This document shows positions 52,140 through 64,000 of a DNA stretch of 64,000 bases, piece by piece. The notes beneath the pieces are model-generated. The model ran no database searches. It was not told the DNA's origin and saw nothing but the letters and a program-made list of their open reading frames with translations. The stretch lies in the NCBI RefSeq assembly GCF_014905175.1, contig NC_057791.1, forward strand, positions 10,698,177 to 10,762,176, given 5' to 3'. The DNA is from Aphidius gifuensis (lineage: Eukaryota; Arthropoda; Insecta; Hymenoptera; Braconidae). The position numbers and the translations under genes were made by a program. Position 1 is the stretch's first letter. Every line of letters starts with the position of its first letter.

Positions 52140-52864
52140 TGTGACGTATTTGCATAGTCTACAATATTAGAATTAAATTCACCGGATGTAACACAATCAT
52201 TTATACCAACATTTAAGATCATATAGCAACAACAGTCAACGGGAATATTTTTTCGCCGATTTATTCATTTTTAATTCTAAAAATTAGTTAAATAAAATAT
52301 AATTCTGTAAGATTTCATATAAAAGAATTTGCTGACTATCATGGGAACAATGTTTTAGGATTGGTCAAAGCAATATTCCTACCACAAATTATTTAACAAA
52401 CCAAGATTATAAAAAACTGTAACAATGTCACAACACTCACTCTTGTTTTTAATCTCAACGTATACTTTTTAATCATTAATTAAATATTCAACATTAAATA
52501 AAAATTGTGTTAATTATTTTAAAACCAATCACTAAACTAAAATTCCATTATCATTGAATTATCGAAATATCGTTGTGTTAAGTTCAGATTACTACAACAT
52601 CTACAGGTCGATCATCCACATTGACACGCCTCATACATACTGGATTTACACAAATTCAACATCAAGGTATTTTTATAAATTCTAACACATTTTCCTCTCC
52701 TAAATCCTGTTACCCAGTAGGGAATAACAAAATTAGGTAAAATCAAACATTTGTTTACTGACTTGTTTATTTAAAATAACATTCATAATTTAATTTTTTA
52801 GTTTTGTTTCCGTAAGTTCAATTCAATTATTTCATATCAATGAAAATAAACCTGTCTCGTAACA
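52140..52864 (+). repeat. 3' LTR
   Basis: 725 bp, TGTGACGTATT...CTCGTAACA, same length as the 5' LTR. A polyadenylation-type AATAAA occurs in the sequence near 52498 and 52849. Confidence 0.95.
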
Positions 52865-54289
52865 AATGTCATTGTATGAGGAAATAATAATAAACCATTA
52901 TGTAAATCAATTAAATTAATTTTTTCAGCTTCTTTTAATGACATTACTTTATCATTTTTTTCATTTTTCATTTTATTGTTTTACCATCAACAAAACTAAT
53001 TGATAATGCACTTTTAACTGTCATATCATCGCCATTTATTGGATTTAAAATTAAACTAGTTCTTGGTGAATAATAACCGTGTATTATAACATCAATCAAT
53101 GATGGTAAAAATGTTGTTATTATTAATTTTTTTTCAAGTGCAATACCAAGTGTTAATAATTCACCACTTTTACTATCATGAAATATGCCATTTTCATTTA
53201 TTATTATATTTGCTGTAAGTGCATCATCAAGTGATAAATATGTACCTGATTTTGTATCTTGTCATTCTGTTATAAATGCATCAATTAAACTACGATGTAC
53301 ACCTTCTTCAATCTAATCATTTGTTTTGACCATGGATCTTTTAGTTTACTAGATTCAATATTATAATAACCTTTATTTATAATTGCTTCAAGCGATATTA
53401 GTTTACGTAAACTTGGTAATATTAAACCGTCATTAAAAGCATCTTCCATGTTAATTTCATTTTTTGTTTCAATATTAATAATAACACCACGATTTAAATC
53501 AATAATTCCAGTATCAATAGCTTCACATAATGGAATAATTTCATCATTTATTGGATTTCTAATACTAACTGAATCAGCATCAATTAATCCACTTTTAATT
53601 GAATCAACAAATGTCAATATTTTATTTGTATTTTGTTCGACAAATTCCAATTTCAACTGCTTCTTGTAGTGTATATATTAATCTAACATCTTCTTCATCA
53701 TCAGCTAAATTTCTTTGTACAATAAAATCAAGTTTTACTGCTTCTAAAAATGATATTTTTTTACCACTTTTTTGATCAACCATATAGCCAACATTTCTAT
53801 CAACTAATGGACGATTAATTACTTCACGAAGTGTAACATATTCATCATTTTTATTTGTTAAATCTTTAACCCATACATTATCAGGATCAAATATTTCATA
53901 TGATAATACTAAATCATGAAAACCAATTGTTTTTTCAGTATATGGATTTACAAATTTTTCTGTATTAATATTATAAACACCTTGTTCAGCAAGATATTCA
54001 GCAGTTAAATTACGATTAATATTAATTTGAAATCTTGTTTGTTGTTCAAGAATTTTTATACTATTTTTATTTAAAACAATAATTAAATCAGTACCAGATA
54101 TTTCATTATTGTCAAGTGCATCCTGTACATTTGATGATAATTCTACATTATTGTCAATAAGCATTTTACATGTACTTTGCTCAATTAAATTTTCATTTAT
54201 TGCTTCATCAATAGTTGTTTCAATTGGATATACTATTTTTTTATTATTAATTTTTGTATCCACGGATTTTTGTATAATTTCAGTTATTA

Positions 54290-55400
54290 CGTAGGCGAAG
54301 CCTATAGTATTGAATTCATACACGTTTTTTTAAAAATGATCATATCTTGTAAAGTAATAAAGTTAGAAGAATCGTATTAGGACCAAATTATTTGTCTATG
54401 AAAATACTAAAACCGGGGACTTACTAAAAGTAATTTCAATTGTTATTTAATTTGTTATTAACAAAAAACGATCACCGTATAATTTTCAAAGTCAAATAAT
54501 AAGAAAACTAAGAACAAATCATGGATGCGATTTTTTGCCAGGATATTAAGAATGACGGAATTTATAATAATGGAGTTGAAAATTGTTTTTAATGTTGTTG
54601 GAAGATTGTTAATAAACAAAAAAACAAAATTGCTGTTTTTTTATATTTTGCATAACTCTTTAAAATTTTAACTTACAAGCTTTGTTTATAGCTCAAATTA
54701 ATTGTCTTTTCAATACCGAGAGCCACCCTCTCTTGATAAAATTTGCTCTGATCATTTGTTAATTAGATATCAGCAATTGTTTATAACAATCACTATCATC
54801 CTCTATGTTACAGTTGAAAAATAGTAATGAAGGAGTGATTTTAGCGATTTTTATCAAGACAGGGTGGCTCTCAGGAATTTCATATCAAATTTTTTGAGCT
54901 TAATAAAACTTTTTTATGTTAATTTGTTCAAAAGTTATCCAAAATATAAACAATTACCGATTTTTATTTTAAACATTTTTTCTTCAAAAAAGAGTTTAAA
55001 GCGCATGCGTAAAACTTTCTTTGCTGTGATTACAATTTGCTTGATCGATAAAATAGTTATTCATATTACCATGTTATTGAAAAGAAAAAAAAACAAATTT
55101 TTATAAATAAAAGTAATAAACAAAATGGTTCTAAAAAAGATTTTTTTAGTTAAAAAAAAAGTAAATTGAACGATTTATTTTTTTTATATTTGTATTGATT
55201 TCTTTTTTGAACGAATCTAATAAAATTATTAATTACAAGTGGTATAACCTCAAATTTTTTTCATCTGTATTTTGATTTATGTACATAATTTGACGAGTGA
55301 AAAACAGCGCGAAAAAAACAAAAAATATTTAATCATATAATTTAAAATTATCAATAAAAAAAAAATCTAAAATGAATTTGGAATAATCAAGAGGAACCAC
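54290..55400. mobile_element. Non-coding insertion in the plakin pseudogene
   Basis: Plectin repeats stop at about 55430 and resume at about 54290 (minus strand). In between is AT-rich non-coding DNA. One edge reads GTAGGCGAAGCCTAT and the other CGGCGAAAGCCCGTG, both hairpin-like GGCGAAGCC words, which suggests a mobile element with structured ends. The small ORF 54864-55106 is not supported. Confidence 0.5.
54716..54875. mobile_element. Nested MITE, 160 bp
   Basis: CCGAGAGCCACCCTCTCTTG and its inverse CAAGACAGGGTGGCTCTCAGG bound 160 bp, giving TIRs of about 26 bp with few mismatches. It is nested in the 1.1-kb insertion. Confidence 0.75.
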
Positions 55401-58189
55401 ACGGGCTTTCGCCGGAGTTTTGAAAATTTTCAATTTTCAATAGAACGAATCCGTTACTAAAAATTTTTTGATTAATTGGATTGGCTTCTCTGACTGGTGT
55501 CATTATTGGTTTTCTATCAAATATTTTTTTATTTTTAATTGAATCAACAATAACTTTACCAGCAATAACTGGTGCAGCAACAACAGCTAAAAGTCCTAAT
55601 TTTATCATTTTTAATTTTTCCAGTTTTTGGATTTAATAATTCTTGTTCAATTGCTTGCTTTGTTGTTATTGGTGCTGATGTTTTAACATCATAAACAACT
55701 AAATCTGGCTTAATTAAACCAGCATCAATAGCCTTAATTGAATCATAAGATTTATTTGTATTTGAATCAAGGAATTTTTCTGTTTTTTCATCGTAAATTT
55801 GATCAACTGCTTCAAGCACTGTCATACTATTTTTATTGCTAATTATATTTATTTTTTCTGATGTTTTAATTGTACTTGATGTATCAACATTACCATCTTC
55901 AATTGCTTTTGATATAGTCATAATATTACCTGTATTTGGATCAGTAAATGTACCAGCATTCATATCAATAAATCCTTTTTCAACTGCATCACTAAATAAA
56001 ATTTTAATATCTTTCGTTGTAAATTGTTCTTTTGTTTCAGATTCATCTTTAACAATTCCTTGTTTTAGTGCATCTTCCATTGTTATTATTTCACCAGTTT
56101 TTATATTTTCAACCTTATTTGCATTTATTAAACTATAACCTGGTAATAATTGTACTGTTTTTGTTTTAATTATGTTTAATTTTACTGTTTCAGTAACAGC
56201 AGTCATTTGATTATCAATATTTGGTTAATAACTGTTAATATTAATAATCCACTTTCAAGAGCTTCTGTTATTGGAATTTTTTTATGAGTTATTGGATCAA
56301 TAAATGTTGCAGTATTTATATCAATAAGATTAGCCTCAATGGCTTTTGTGACTTCAATTGTATCAGGTGCTGTTGGATAAGGTTGTGACATTAAAAAATT
56401 ATTTTTAATTGCTTCATCAAGATCAAGTTGTTGTCCTATTAATGTATGAATAATTTGTTTATTTGGTGTATCAATTAAACCACGTTTTAAAGCAACTGAA
56501 AATCTCATACCAACTGGTGGAAATGACAATGGATTTTTACTGTCAATTGTATCATCAAATATATTTTCTTCTGTTGTTTCAACAAGATTTAAATTACCTT
56601 TTGGTGTTTGTACAATTGATTTATCTGCATCAATAATATCATTTTTAACAGCATAACTAATTGTTATAATTTCTGATGTATCACTTATTATTTTTGATTG
56701 TGGACCAACAATTTCACAAACGATTGCCTGATTTAATGATAAAAGTTCACCAGTATTTGGATGTACAATTTTACCATCACGATCTACAAGACCTTGATTA
56801 TAAAGACCAGGAACTAAAAGACTCTTTGCAACACTTTGCAAGTGGTACAATAATATTTGACCTATCTGGATCAATAATTTTACGATCCAAAGCTTCTTCA
56901 ATTGTAATAATATCACCAGTTTGTGGATCAATAATTTTTCCTTTATTTAAATCCATATTTTTTGTTACTTCATTATTTTTAACAATTGATGATAATATTT
57001 TAGCTGTTTCTTCATCCATTAAGCCACTATCAACGGCTATTTTTGGTGTGACAATTTTTTTTCTCATTTTTTGTAATATTATTGGTTTTCCTTCTTGCTC
57101 ATGACTATGAAGCATTGAACTTGCTTTGCCAATTGTTACTTTATATTTTCGCTCAGTTGTAACACGTTCACGAGGTTTATCAGCAGCACTAATTATTTTT
57201 ATATCACTTATTTCATTATCATTATCGAATGATAATTTTTTAGATTCACAAACATTTACTGTAACACTTGGTTCACTTTTTACTATTGTTTTTGTAATTT
57301 TTCCATTTGAAATTTCTTCATCATCATCAATAGATTTTTCTTTATTTATATTTGTTGAATTTCTATTAATAAATACAGTTGAAATTTTAATGTCCGAATG
57401 ACTCATGAGTTTGTCATTTGATTTCACAAGATTATTTTCAATTTTTTGAGGTTTTTCATCACTATTTTTAGAATCTTTTCACATGACTTTTTTGTACAGC
57501 ATCAACAGCCACAGCAGCAGCAATTGATGGACTACCAATAACTGCAGTTAATTCAAATTTAGCTGCATTTTTAAGTGAAATTTTACTTCCAGTATCATCA
57601 ACATAAACACCAGTTTTTGTATTTAATATTTGACAATCAAATGCATGTTTTAGTGTTATTTCACTACCAGTTTGTAGATCTTTTACAATAACTGCTTCTG
57701 GTTTAAATATTCCTTCATCAAGAGCTTTTAATATATTTGATGATTTACCACTTTCAGTTGAAATAATCAATGCAGTTTCAGGATCATATATAACACATGA
57801 TGTAACTTGTACAGGATCTAAAATTACTTGTTCACTAGATACTGTATTATTTTTTTTTGATAAATTATCAGTATCCATACTTTCATGATAATCATTAGAA
57901 TCAAAATTTTTAGTTTCAATTAATTGCACTATTAATTGATAATTTAATACCATTTTTTGGATTAATATATTCATTTGTTAATTCATTAATCAATCCATGA
58001 TTTAATGCATCATTATATGTCATTTTATAATCTCTAGTTACAGTCTCACCTGTTTCTGTCACAATAATATAACGTTTTATTGTCTTTGTTACGGTTTGTG
58101 TTGTTACAATTATATTAAGAAGACTTGCTAATAACTCAGCACCATCAGGTGTTATTAAATCTATTAATTCATATAATACTTACTCATAT

Positions 58190-58568
58190 AATAATTAACA
58201 CAATTTTTATTTAATGTTGAATATTTAATTAATGATTAAAAAGTATACGTTGAGATTAAAAACAAGAGTGAGTGTTGTGACATTGTTACAGTTTTTTATA
58301 ATCTTGGTTTGTTAAATAATTTGTGGTAGGAATATTGCTTTGACCAATCCTAAAACATTGTTCCCATGATAGTCAGCAAATTCTTTTATATGAAATCTTA
58401 CAGAATTATATTTTATTTAACTAATTTTTAGAATTAAAAATGAATAAATCGGCGAAAAAATATTCCCGTTGACTGTTGTTGCTATATGATCTTAAATGTT
58501 GGTATAAATGATTGTGTTACATCCGGTGAATTTAATTCTAATATTGTAGACTATGCAAATACGTCACA
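58190..58568 (-). repeat. Partial LTR copy at the inverted-duplication junction
   Basis: Exactly the first 379 bases of the 5' LTR in inverse orientation, starting at its TGTGACG (58568) next to CATT (the AATG target duplication in inverse). It breaks off at TTAATTATT, after which plakin sequence begins. Confidence 0.95.
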
Positions 58569-58572
58569 CATT

Positions 58573-59965
58573 ATATATTACATTAGAAAAAGGTTATATA
58601 TTGAGTATATTATAACCATAGACATTACAAGAGGCACTTGCTCATCAAAGTTATAATTCATCAGCAGGTGCAATTGTCATTGATGGTGAAAGATTAACAC
58701 TTGATAAAGCAATTATAAAAGGTTTAATACGTCATGATAGTCCATCAATAAAAGATCCACATACTTGTGAAGTTATAACATTATCAGATGCGATTAAATT
58801 TGGTCTTATTGATTCAAATAATGGTACAGCATTAGATCTATTAACTGGTACAGCATTATCAATAATTGACGCAATGGATCCTGGTCTTGTTGTACTAGAA
58901 AAACGTAAAATATCATTACCTGATACTGTATTTAAAGGTTTTTATGATCCAAAAAGTGGTCATTTTACAAGTCTTGAAACACGTGAATGGTTACCAACTG
59001 ATCGAGCTATTAAAGAAGGTGTTATTGATCCAACATCAGAAATTGTTAAAAATTCAAAAGGTGATTTAATGACATTTAATAATGCAATTAAAGAAAAAAT
59101 TATTAATCAAAAAACTGGTAAAATAATAACTAAAAAGAACAATCAATTGATTTTCAAGAAGCATTTGAAGAAGGTGTATTATTAGAAGCAAGAAGACCAA
59201 TGAGTTTTAGTGAAGCATTATTAAAAGGTATATTTGATAAAAAAACAAGTTTATTTTTAGATCCGAAAACTGGATCATATTTAATATTGTTACAAGCAAT
59301 TGAACGTAATATTATTGATGCTGATTCAGTAACAGTTAAAAATTCAACTATTATTGGCTATAGTAAAAAAATATCATTAGTTAAAGTAATTAAACTTGGT
59401 ATTATTGATGGTAAAACTGGTAAAGTTAAAGATATTAATTATAAAAAGAATAATACAGAAATAACATTTGATCAAGCATATGAAATTGGTTTAATTATCG
59501 ATAATAAAGCAGCAATATCAATTCAACGTGCAATACATCAAGGTTTATATGATGATAAAAGTAGTAAAATTATTGATCCAAGTTCTGGTAGATCAATAAC
59601 ATTGCTTGAAGCAACGCATATATGTATTATAAGCCCAAAATTAATATGTTATTGGGATAAAAGAGGTGAAATATTATTACCACTAGCTGAAACATGTCGT
59701 TGATAGACGATCGGGTATGTTTAAAGAACCTGGTGCACATTGTTTTATTCCATTATCAATGGCATTACAATTAGGTTTAATAATTGATATTGAAAGGCTT
59801 GGTTTTAGTTTGTATGGTGCAATTAATATTGGCATGTATGATATTACATCAGGACAATTTATTCATCCATCAACAAATAAAAAATTAACATTAACTGATG
59901 CATGTAATGTAGAAATGATTAATCCACTTATTTCAATTATTAAAAATACAAAAACTAATAATTAA
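58573..59965 (+). pseudogene. Plakin pseudogene, 3' part, inverted copy in the right arm
   Basis: Plus-strand copy of 39672-41064, with the same frameshifts (about 59126 and 59700) and the same stop (59963-59965). From 58622 the frame is open to 59185 with TLQEALAHQSYN, GLIRHDSPSIKDPH, GLIDSNNGTALDLLTGTAL, FKGFYDPKSGHFTSL. Then, in shifted frames, AEALLKGIFDKKTS-type repeats and a last piece beginning FKEPGAHCFIPLS. Because identical damage is present in both arms, decay preceded the inverted duplication. Confidence 0.85.
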
Positions 59966-59974
59966 TATTCTTTA

Positions 59975-60085
59975 TGTTTTTGGCCTCTTTTGGCCATTTT
60001 TTGAGGCCATTTTTAAGAGGCAAAAAAAATAAGGCCATTTTTAAGAGGCCAAAAAAATAAGGCCATTTTTTGAGGCCATTTTTTC
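59975..60085. repeat. GGCC minisatellite (right arm)
   Basis: Inverse copy of 39540-39660: TTTTTGGCCTCTTTTGGCCA and related units, directly after the plakin stop. Confidence 0.7.
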
Positions 60086-60744
60086 TATGTACGAGGTTCA
60101 GATCGTCTTTTTTTTAAACTATATTTCACCATGTTGCCATGGTATTTACGGAAAGCTGAAATAACAGACGAACTTCCCGGCTCTGGTAATAAGAGATAAA
60201 ATTTACTTACATGAAAACATCTTGGGCTGTGTGATAAATGCTTCCATACCCTGTATGTCAATAAAATTGTTAAGATCGTGAGATTTATTATAATTATAAC
60301 ATATATAAAAAATTTAGATACTGGAGAACAGCAAAACTTGTTAATTTTGATAGACTATATAATGAAATATAAATTGACAAAAAATTTATACGTGCTTAAA
60401 CGATGAACGTTGAGAAGTACATGTACACACACTCTTGAAGATAGTTGTGGCTTTGTTAACGGGCTGGTGTGCATCAGTATAACATTAGTGGATTTGTACA
60501 ACAGGCTTAAACTTGTTCAGTTGCTTGATGCTTCACAAGTTTTTTTACATGCCAAGTAAATGTAGTGTAAAATAAGTTCATTAATAATGTCTATTAGAAA
60601 CATTGTTTTTTAAATAAATAAGACCCGTTAAAAAAGAAATATAATTCAACTAATTTAAAAAGAAAAGTTATTGGTTTTTTTATATATAAATATTGGCAAA
60701 ATTAGAATACAATTTCAATAAACAAAATTAAAAAAAAAAACACC

Positions 60745-61020
60745 TTTGTTACGGGGGGTATATAAATACGTTCAACGAATTTTCCAAGATTCGTCTAATT
60801 TTTTATTATTTTTTTAATTTTTAGTTGTGGATTTCATTTGTAGAATTTATTCAACAAGTAATATTTGAAATTACCCCAATTAAAAATAAATTATTTTTAA
60901 TATTTTATTGTGGTGGATATTATTATCTGATTGCCACCAGTAATTTTTTTGTGAAAAAAAAAACAGGAAAAAAAAAACATCTCAATAATTTATCTTGCAT
61001 CATAATGGTAAGTGAATCAT
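60745..61020 (+). promoter_or_regulatory. Promoter and first-exon-like block, copy A (right arm)
   Basis: GGGGGGTATATAAATACG (TATA at 60759), then about 240 nt to CATCATAATG|GTAAGTGAATC (donor at 61008). Inverse copy of 38612-38880. The ORF 60825-61025 covers the same stretch but its first codon is TTG, so I do not call it a protein. Confidence 0.5.
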
Positions 61021-61418
61021 ATTAATTGAATATAACAATAATTATTACTGATATAAAAAAAAGTAAAGTTAGAAAGTTTAAAAAATATAATAATCTAAGA
61101 TAGGAATAAATAATCCTGAAATTAAAAGCAAAAAAAAAAACAATTATTTTTAACTGCAAGAAAAAAGTAATCGTCAAAATTTATTAAAAAGAAAATATGC
61201 GAAAATCAGTGTAATGAACATAAATAACCATCTCATGGTACACTAAAAAATATATGTTAATTCATGAAAGGATATAAATAACATTTTGTATGAGTGACAA
61301 CGAGTATTACAGGGCTTCCTTTTTTTTCAATTTTATTTATATTTATTTATTTCTTTTTAATAAGATCATTTTAGTATTCTCAATATAATTAAAAAGAACA
61401 AAAAAATTAGTATATTTC

Positions 61419-61539
61419 GTTACAAGTGCCCACTCAGAGAGTGTGCTCTCAACGAATTTGGAGGGGCAAGCACGAGCCTGGGCGAGTGTTTCCCCTCCAA
61501 ATGAGTTGTGAGCGGGCTCTCTGATTGGGCACATGTAAC
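61419..61539. mobile_element. MITE unit 1 (121 bp, right arm)
   Basis: GTTACAAGTGCCCACTCAGA pairs with its inverse TCTGATTGGGCACATGTAAC. The overlapping minus-strand ORFs (61343-61546, 61449-61640) are artefacts. Confidence 0.75.
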
Positions 61540-61546
61540 GAACCAT

Positions 61547-61659
61547 ATTTTATGTTACTAGGGACAGTGGTAATAATGTGTGAATTTCTAAAAAGCGCAC
61601 TACCCCTCTTGCGCTTTGGAAATTCACACATTATTCCCACTGCCCTTGTAACATAAAAT
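61547..61659. mobile_element. MITE unit 2, complete (113 bp, right arm)
   Basis: ATTTTATGTTACTAGGGACAG at one end and its near inverse CTGCCCTTGTAACATAAAAT at the other. AATAATGTGTGAATTTC pairs with GAAATTCACACATTATT. The left-arm copy (38007-38090) lacks one end. Confidence 0.78.
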
Positions 61660-62509
61660 CAATTTTCGATGCTCAATTATATGTAGGTACGTCGTTCAAT
61701 AAAAAAAAAAATGTTTTTTTGTCAAATTTAAGTATATTATCACAGTTTTATTATCATTGAATGATTAAAGTTATATTAAATAATAAAAGTACTGAAAGTA
61801 ATTAAAATTAAATTTCACTTATTAATAATATTTCATACGGAATTATTAATATTTTTATCATTAACATTCAATACATATTTTTGATTAAAAATGTATAAGT
61901 AATAAAAAATTTGTCTTCAGCTCATTTATATTTTTGGTGAAAAAATAACTTTAAAATGAAAGGGTTTAAAATAAACTTGTTTTTTTTTTTAAATTGGATT
62001 TTTAATATATATATATAAAAATTGAAATACGGAATTTTGATAGACTGTATAATGAAATATAAATTGACAAAAAATTCATATATGCTTCAATGATGAACGT
62101 TGAGAAGTGCATATATATTTTTTATTACGTATTTGCCTTTACATGTACACACACAGACACACTAACACCCTTGAAGATTTGTTGAAAAAGGCGTTGTGTT
62201 TCTGTGCCCACAGCAGCCCACAGGCCAGTATAACATCAGTGGATATGTACTGATTTGTACAACAGGCTTAAACTTGTTCGTTTGCTTTGGGTTGCTTCAC
62301 AAGTTTTTTTATATGCCAAGTAAATGTAGTGTAAAATTAGTTTATTAATAATGTCTATTAAAAACATTGTTTTTTTTAAATAAATTAGATCTTGTTAAAA
62401 TTGAATTGAAGTTCAATTAATTCAAAAACAAAAGTTATTCTTTTTTTTTATATATATAAATATTGGCAAAATTAGAATACAATCTGAATAAACAAAAAAA
62501 AACTTTTAT

Positions 62510-62770
62510 TATGGTGGGTATATAAATATACGCTAAACAGGTTTTTTCAACTTTCGTTTAATTTTTTATTATTTTTTTAATTGTTAGCATTAAATCATAA
62601 TTATAAAAATATAAAAATTCATCTTAAAAATAACCTCAAAAAAAATTATAGCAGATATTTTATTATCTTGAATATTATTATCCGGTTACAACTAGTAATG
62701 TTTCCGTTAAAAAAGTATGTTATTATGTTTTCTTCCATGATGTTAAGTGTAAAATGTTTATTATTTATAT
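62510..62770 (+). promoter_or_regulatory. Promoter copy B (right arm)
   Basis: GGGTATATAAATATACG (TATA at 62519), inverse copy of the block at 36870-37130. The matching downstream exons would lie beyond the window. The rest of 62770-64000 mirrors 35628-36870 and holds only A/T-rich DNA and the 146-bp tandem duplication (about 63080-63370). Confidence 0.5.
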
Positions 62771-64000
62771 GATTAAAAAAAAAAGTAATTACCAATTCAT
62801 ATAAAAAAAATTTTAAAAGTGTGAAAATCAAAGTGTCCTGAATAATTGAGAAATTAATTTAATGAAAAAACTTAGATTTATTTTTTCACAACAAATAATG
62901 AAACTATAATAAAGGTTATTAATTATATATAAATATGCAATAAAAGCAATAGCAGTAGTTTGCAGAACGAAAAATGATAAATGAATTTAGATTTCATTAG
63001 TCGTCGATTACTTGACTCGCGAGTACAACAAAGTAGGCTCCTTGACATCGTATCTGGGTCTTGTTGGTAGTGTTTTTTTTTTTTTTTTTTCTCCAAGCAG
63101 AATATAAAATCCATTCTTTTACTATGAAATTTTCAATTTTTTTTTTTTTTTTAATTAAATGAATCATTAACTTATTAATGATAAAAATTTATTTCTAATA
63201 CTGTCAGTATAATTTGTAGTGTTTTTTTTTTTTTTTTTTGTTTTCTCAAAGAAGAATATAAAATCCATTCTTTTATCATGAAATTTTCAATTTTTTTTTT
63301 TTTTAATTAAATCATTAACTTATTAATGGTAAAAATTTATTTTTAATACTGACAGTATAATTTTATAACTCAACGAAAGTAAGTGTAACTAAAAAAATTG
63401 GTAATGTTCCCATAGTTGCTGAAAATTTCGAAAAAATTGTATTTGATAAAATGATCAGCAAGATCAAATCCCCATATTTATATTCCTTACAATGAATAAA
63501 TATATAGCTTTACATATATTGTTGATAAATGATATGTAATATTTATATAAATTTTGTCTGGTTATTTTTAGAAAAAAATTGTCAATGACACAAGGCAAAA
63601 ATTATCAAAATTAATTTAATATTTTCATATTATGTTTTTGTTTTATTAGGTTTATTCAATAATGAAACTCATAGGACACTTTTTTTACATTAAATAACAT
63701 GAAAAATTAATTGATATGAATGTTCTTATTAATGTTCTTATTTTTCGATTGTCTTGATGATATCCATTTTGTAAATTTGAGGTATAATTTATGAACAATT
63801 AATCATAAAAAAGCTCAAACGATGAATTTAAAATTATCTACATTAAAAATTATTATATTAAAATTGAACAATACAAAAAAGACAAAATAACAATTTGTTT
63901 GATATTTGTAAATAAACTTCAAATCATCCTTCATAACTTGAATATGGATCATCTTGATATCATGTAAAATATTAGTTTTAAAGTAAAATGTTGAAAAATA

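Larger units (their letters stand above)
41065..52864 (+). mobile_element. Ty3/mdg3-type LTR retrotransposon with accessory genes, 11.8 kb
   Basis: Both LTRs (41065-41789 and 52140-52864, 725 bp each), a tRNA-Leu-type primer site, a G-rich polypurine tract, Gag, Pol (protease-RT-RNase H-integrase order) and a 4-bp target duplication are all present. The protein order and integrase position place it in Ty3/gypsy. A tRNA-Leu primer is known from the mdg3 group, so that assignment is suggestive. Between Pol and the 3' LTR, where env would lie, are an ORF of about 425 codons (interrupted) and a 245-codon ORF, neither resembling an envelope. LTR difference is about 3 sites by eye, so the insertion is young; nevertheless there are two nonsense codons. 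Confidence 0.95.
52865..58189 (-). pseudogene. Plakin (plectin-repeat) pseudogene, 5' part
   Basis: Minus-strand series of plectin-type repeats, read from 58170 down: ELIDLITPDGAELL, VIYDPETALIISTESGK, LDEGIFKPEAVIVKDLQTGS, NQGLVDRDGKIVHPNTGELL, LKRGLIDTPNKQIIHTLIGQ, EANLIDINTATFIDP, EKGFIDMNAGTFTDPNTGN, DAGLIKPDLVVYD, LVDRNVGYMVDQKSGKKISF, IKSGLIDADSVSIRNP. Each unit is about 38 residues with the G-L-I-D and T-G-x-x-L/I-T/S features of the family. The frame changes at about 57960, 57480, 56830, 56215, 55600 and 53650, and stops occur near 53265 and 52975, so it is dead. A foreign stretch of about 1.1 kb (54290-55400) interrupts it. The 5' end is cut off at the inverted-duplication junction (58190). 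No introns, resembling the single giant plakin exon of insect Short stop; parentage is inferred. Confidence 0.85.
58190..64000. repeat. Right arm of the large inverted duplication
   Basis: Inverse copy of 35628-41443, continuing beyond the window. Differences are few: one base in MITE unit 1 (61481-61482 versus 38157), the outer end of MITE unit 2, two bases near 63100 and small A-run length changes. The spacer between the arms is about 16.7 kb and contains most of the retrotransposon and the plakin 5' part. Confidence 0.93.

Noticed and set aside
55836..57401. Plus-strand ORFs of up to 142 codons in the plakin region
   Set aside because: Antisense shadows of the plectin repeats on the minus strand, which give regular 38-residue units.

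Overview
The window is strongly AT-rich animal DNA, almost certainly from an insect. Short introns, tRNA-derived elements, a jockey-type LINE, a Helitron, many MITEs and a Ty3/mdg3-type LTR retrotransposon that apparently primes from tRNA-Leu all fit a hymenopteran such as a parasitoid wasp, but the order is inference. Ordinary single-copy genes are nearly absent. Most of the sequence is layered mobile DNA, decayed gene pieces and one very large inverted duplication.

1-31 kb is a transposon graveyard. In order it holds: a LINE 3' end (1-929); a TIR element (1081-1842); a TIR element built of TTTGTAAAATTAACAAA-like units (3071-3700); a GATCC-rich tandem repeat (about 4100-4510); a complete-ended Helitron (4629-8553) with a broken Rep remnant and a captured-looking two-exon ORF; small MITEs; tRNA-like blocks; an RPA1-like OB-fold remnant; a LINE RT remnant; an apparent solo LTR (14966-16125); a decayed transposase-like gene (17371-20940); palindromic A/T repeats (about 23990-24690 and 29915-30110); a J-domain fragment that stops at a foldback element (26812-27575); and a CAGGCTTG-rich TIR element (28230-29081).

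31-41 kb holds a minus-strand gene of an unrecognised insect family with four well-defined exons (34639 to 33140). A TATA-type promoter (about 37120) could belong to it. A second promoter-first-exon-like copy lies at about 38870, and a duplicated 3' flank (32155-32450 versus 37755-38280) suggests a tandem duplicate that lost its middle exons. At 39672-41064 is the 3' end of a decayed plakin (plectin-repeat) coding block, also minus strand.

41065-52864 is a young LTR retrotransposon: 725-bp LTRs differing at about 3 sites by eye, a 4-bp AATG target duplication and an 18-nt tRNA-Leu-type primer site. It is inserted in the plakin pseudogene. It encodes Gag, then Pol in the -1 frame behind a textbook A_AAA_AAC slippery site and hairpin. 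In place of an env gene it carries accessory ORFs: a protein of about 425 codons ending in what look like two double-stranded-RNA-binding folds (split by one stop), and a 245-residue F-box/leucine-rich-repeat-like protein. This cargo is the most interesting content of the window; both products invite the hypothesis that the element counters host RNA silencing.

52865-58189 is the 5' part of the same plakin pseudogene (minus strand), with many frameshifts. At 58190 the sequence switches to an inverted, nearly identical copy of 35.6-41.44 kb that runs to the end of the window. The switch lies inside the 5' LTR, so the inverted duplication is younger than the retrotransposon insertion, or it is an assembly artefact.
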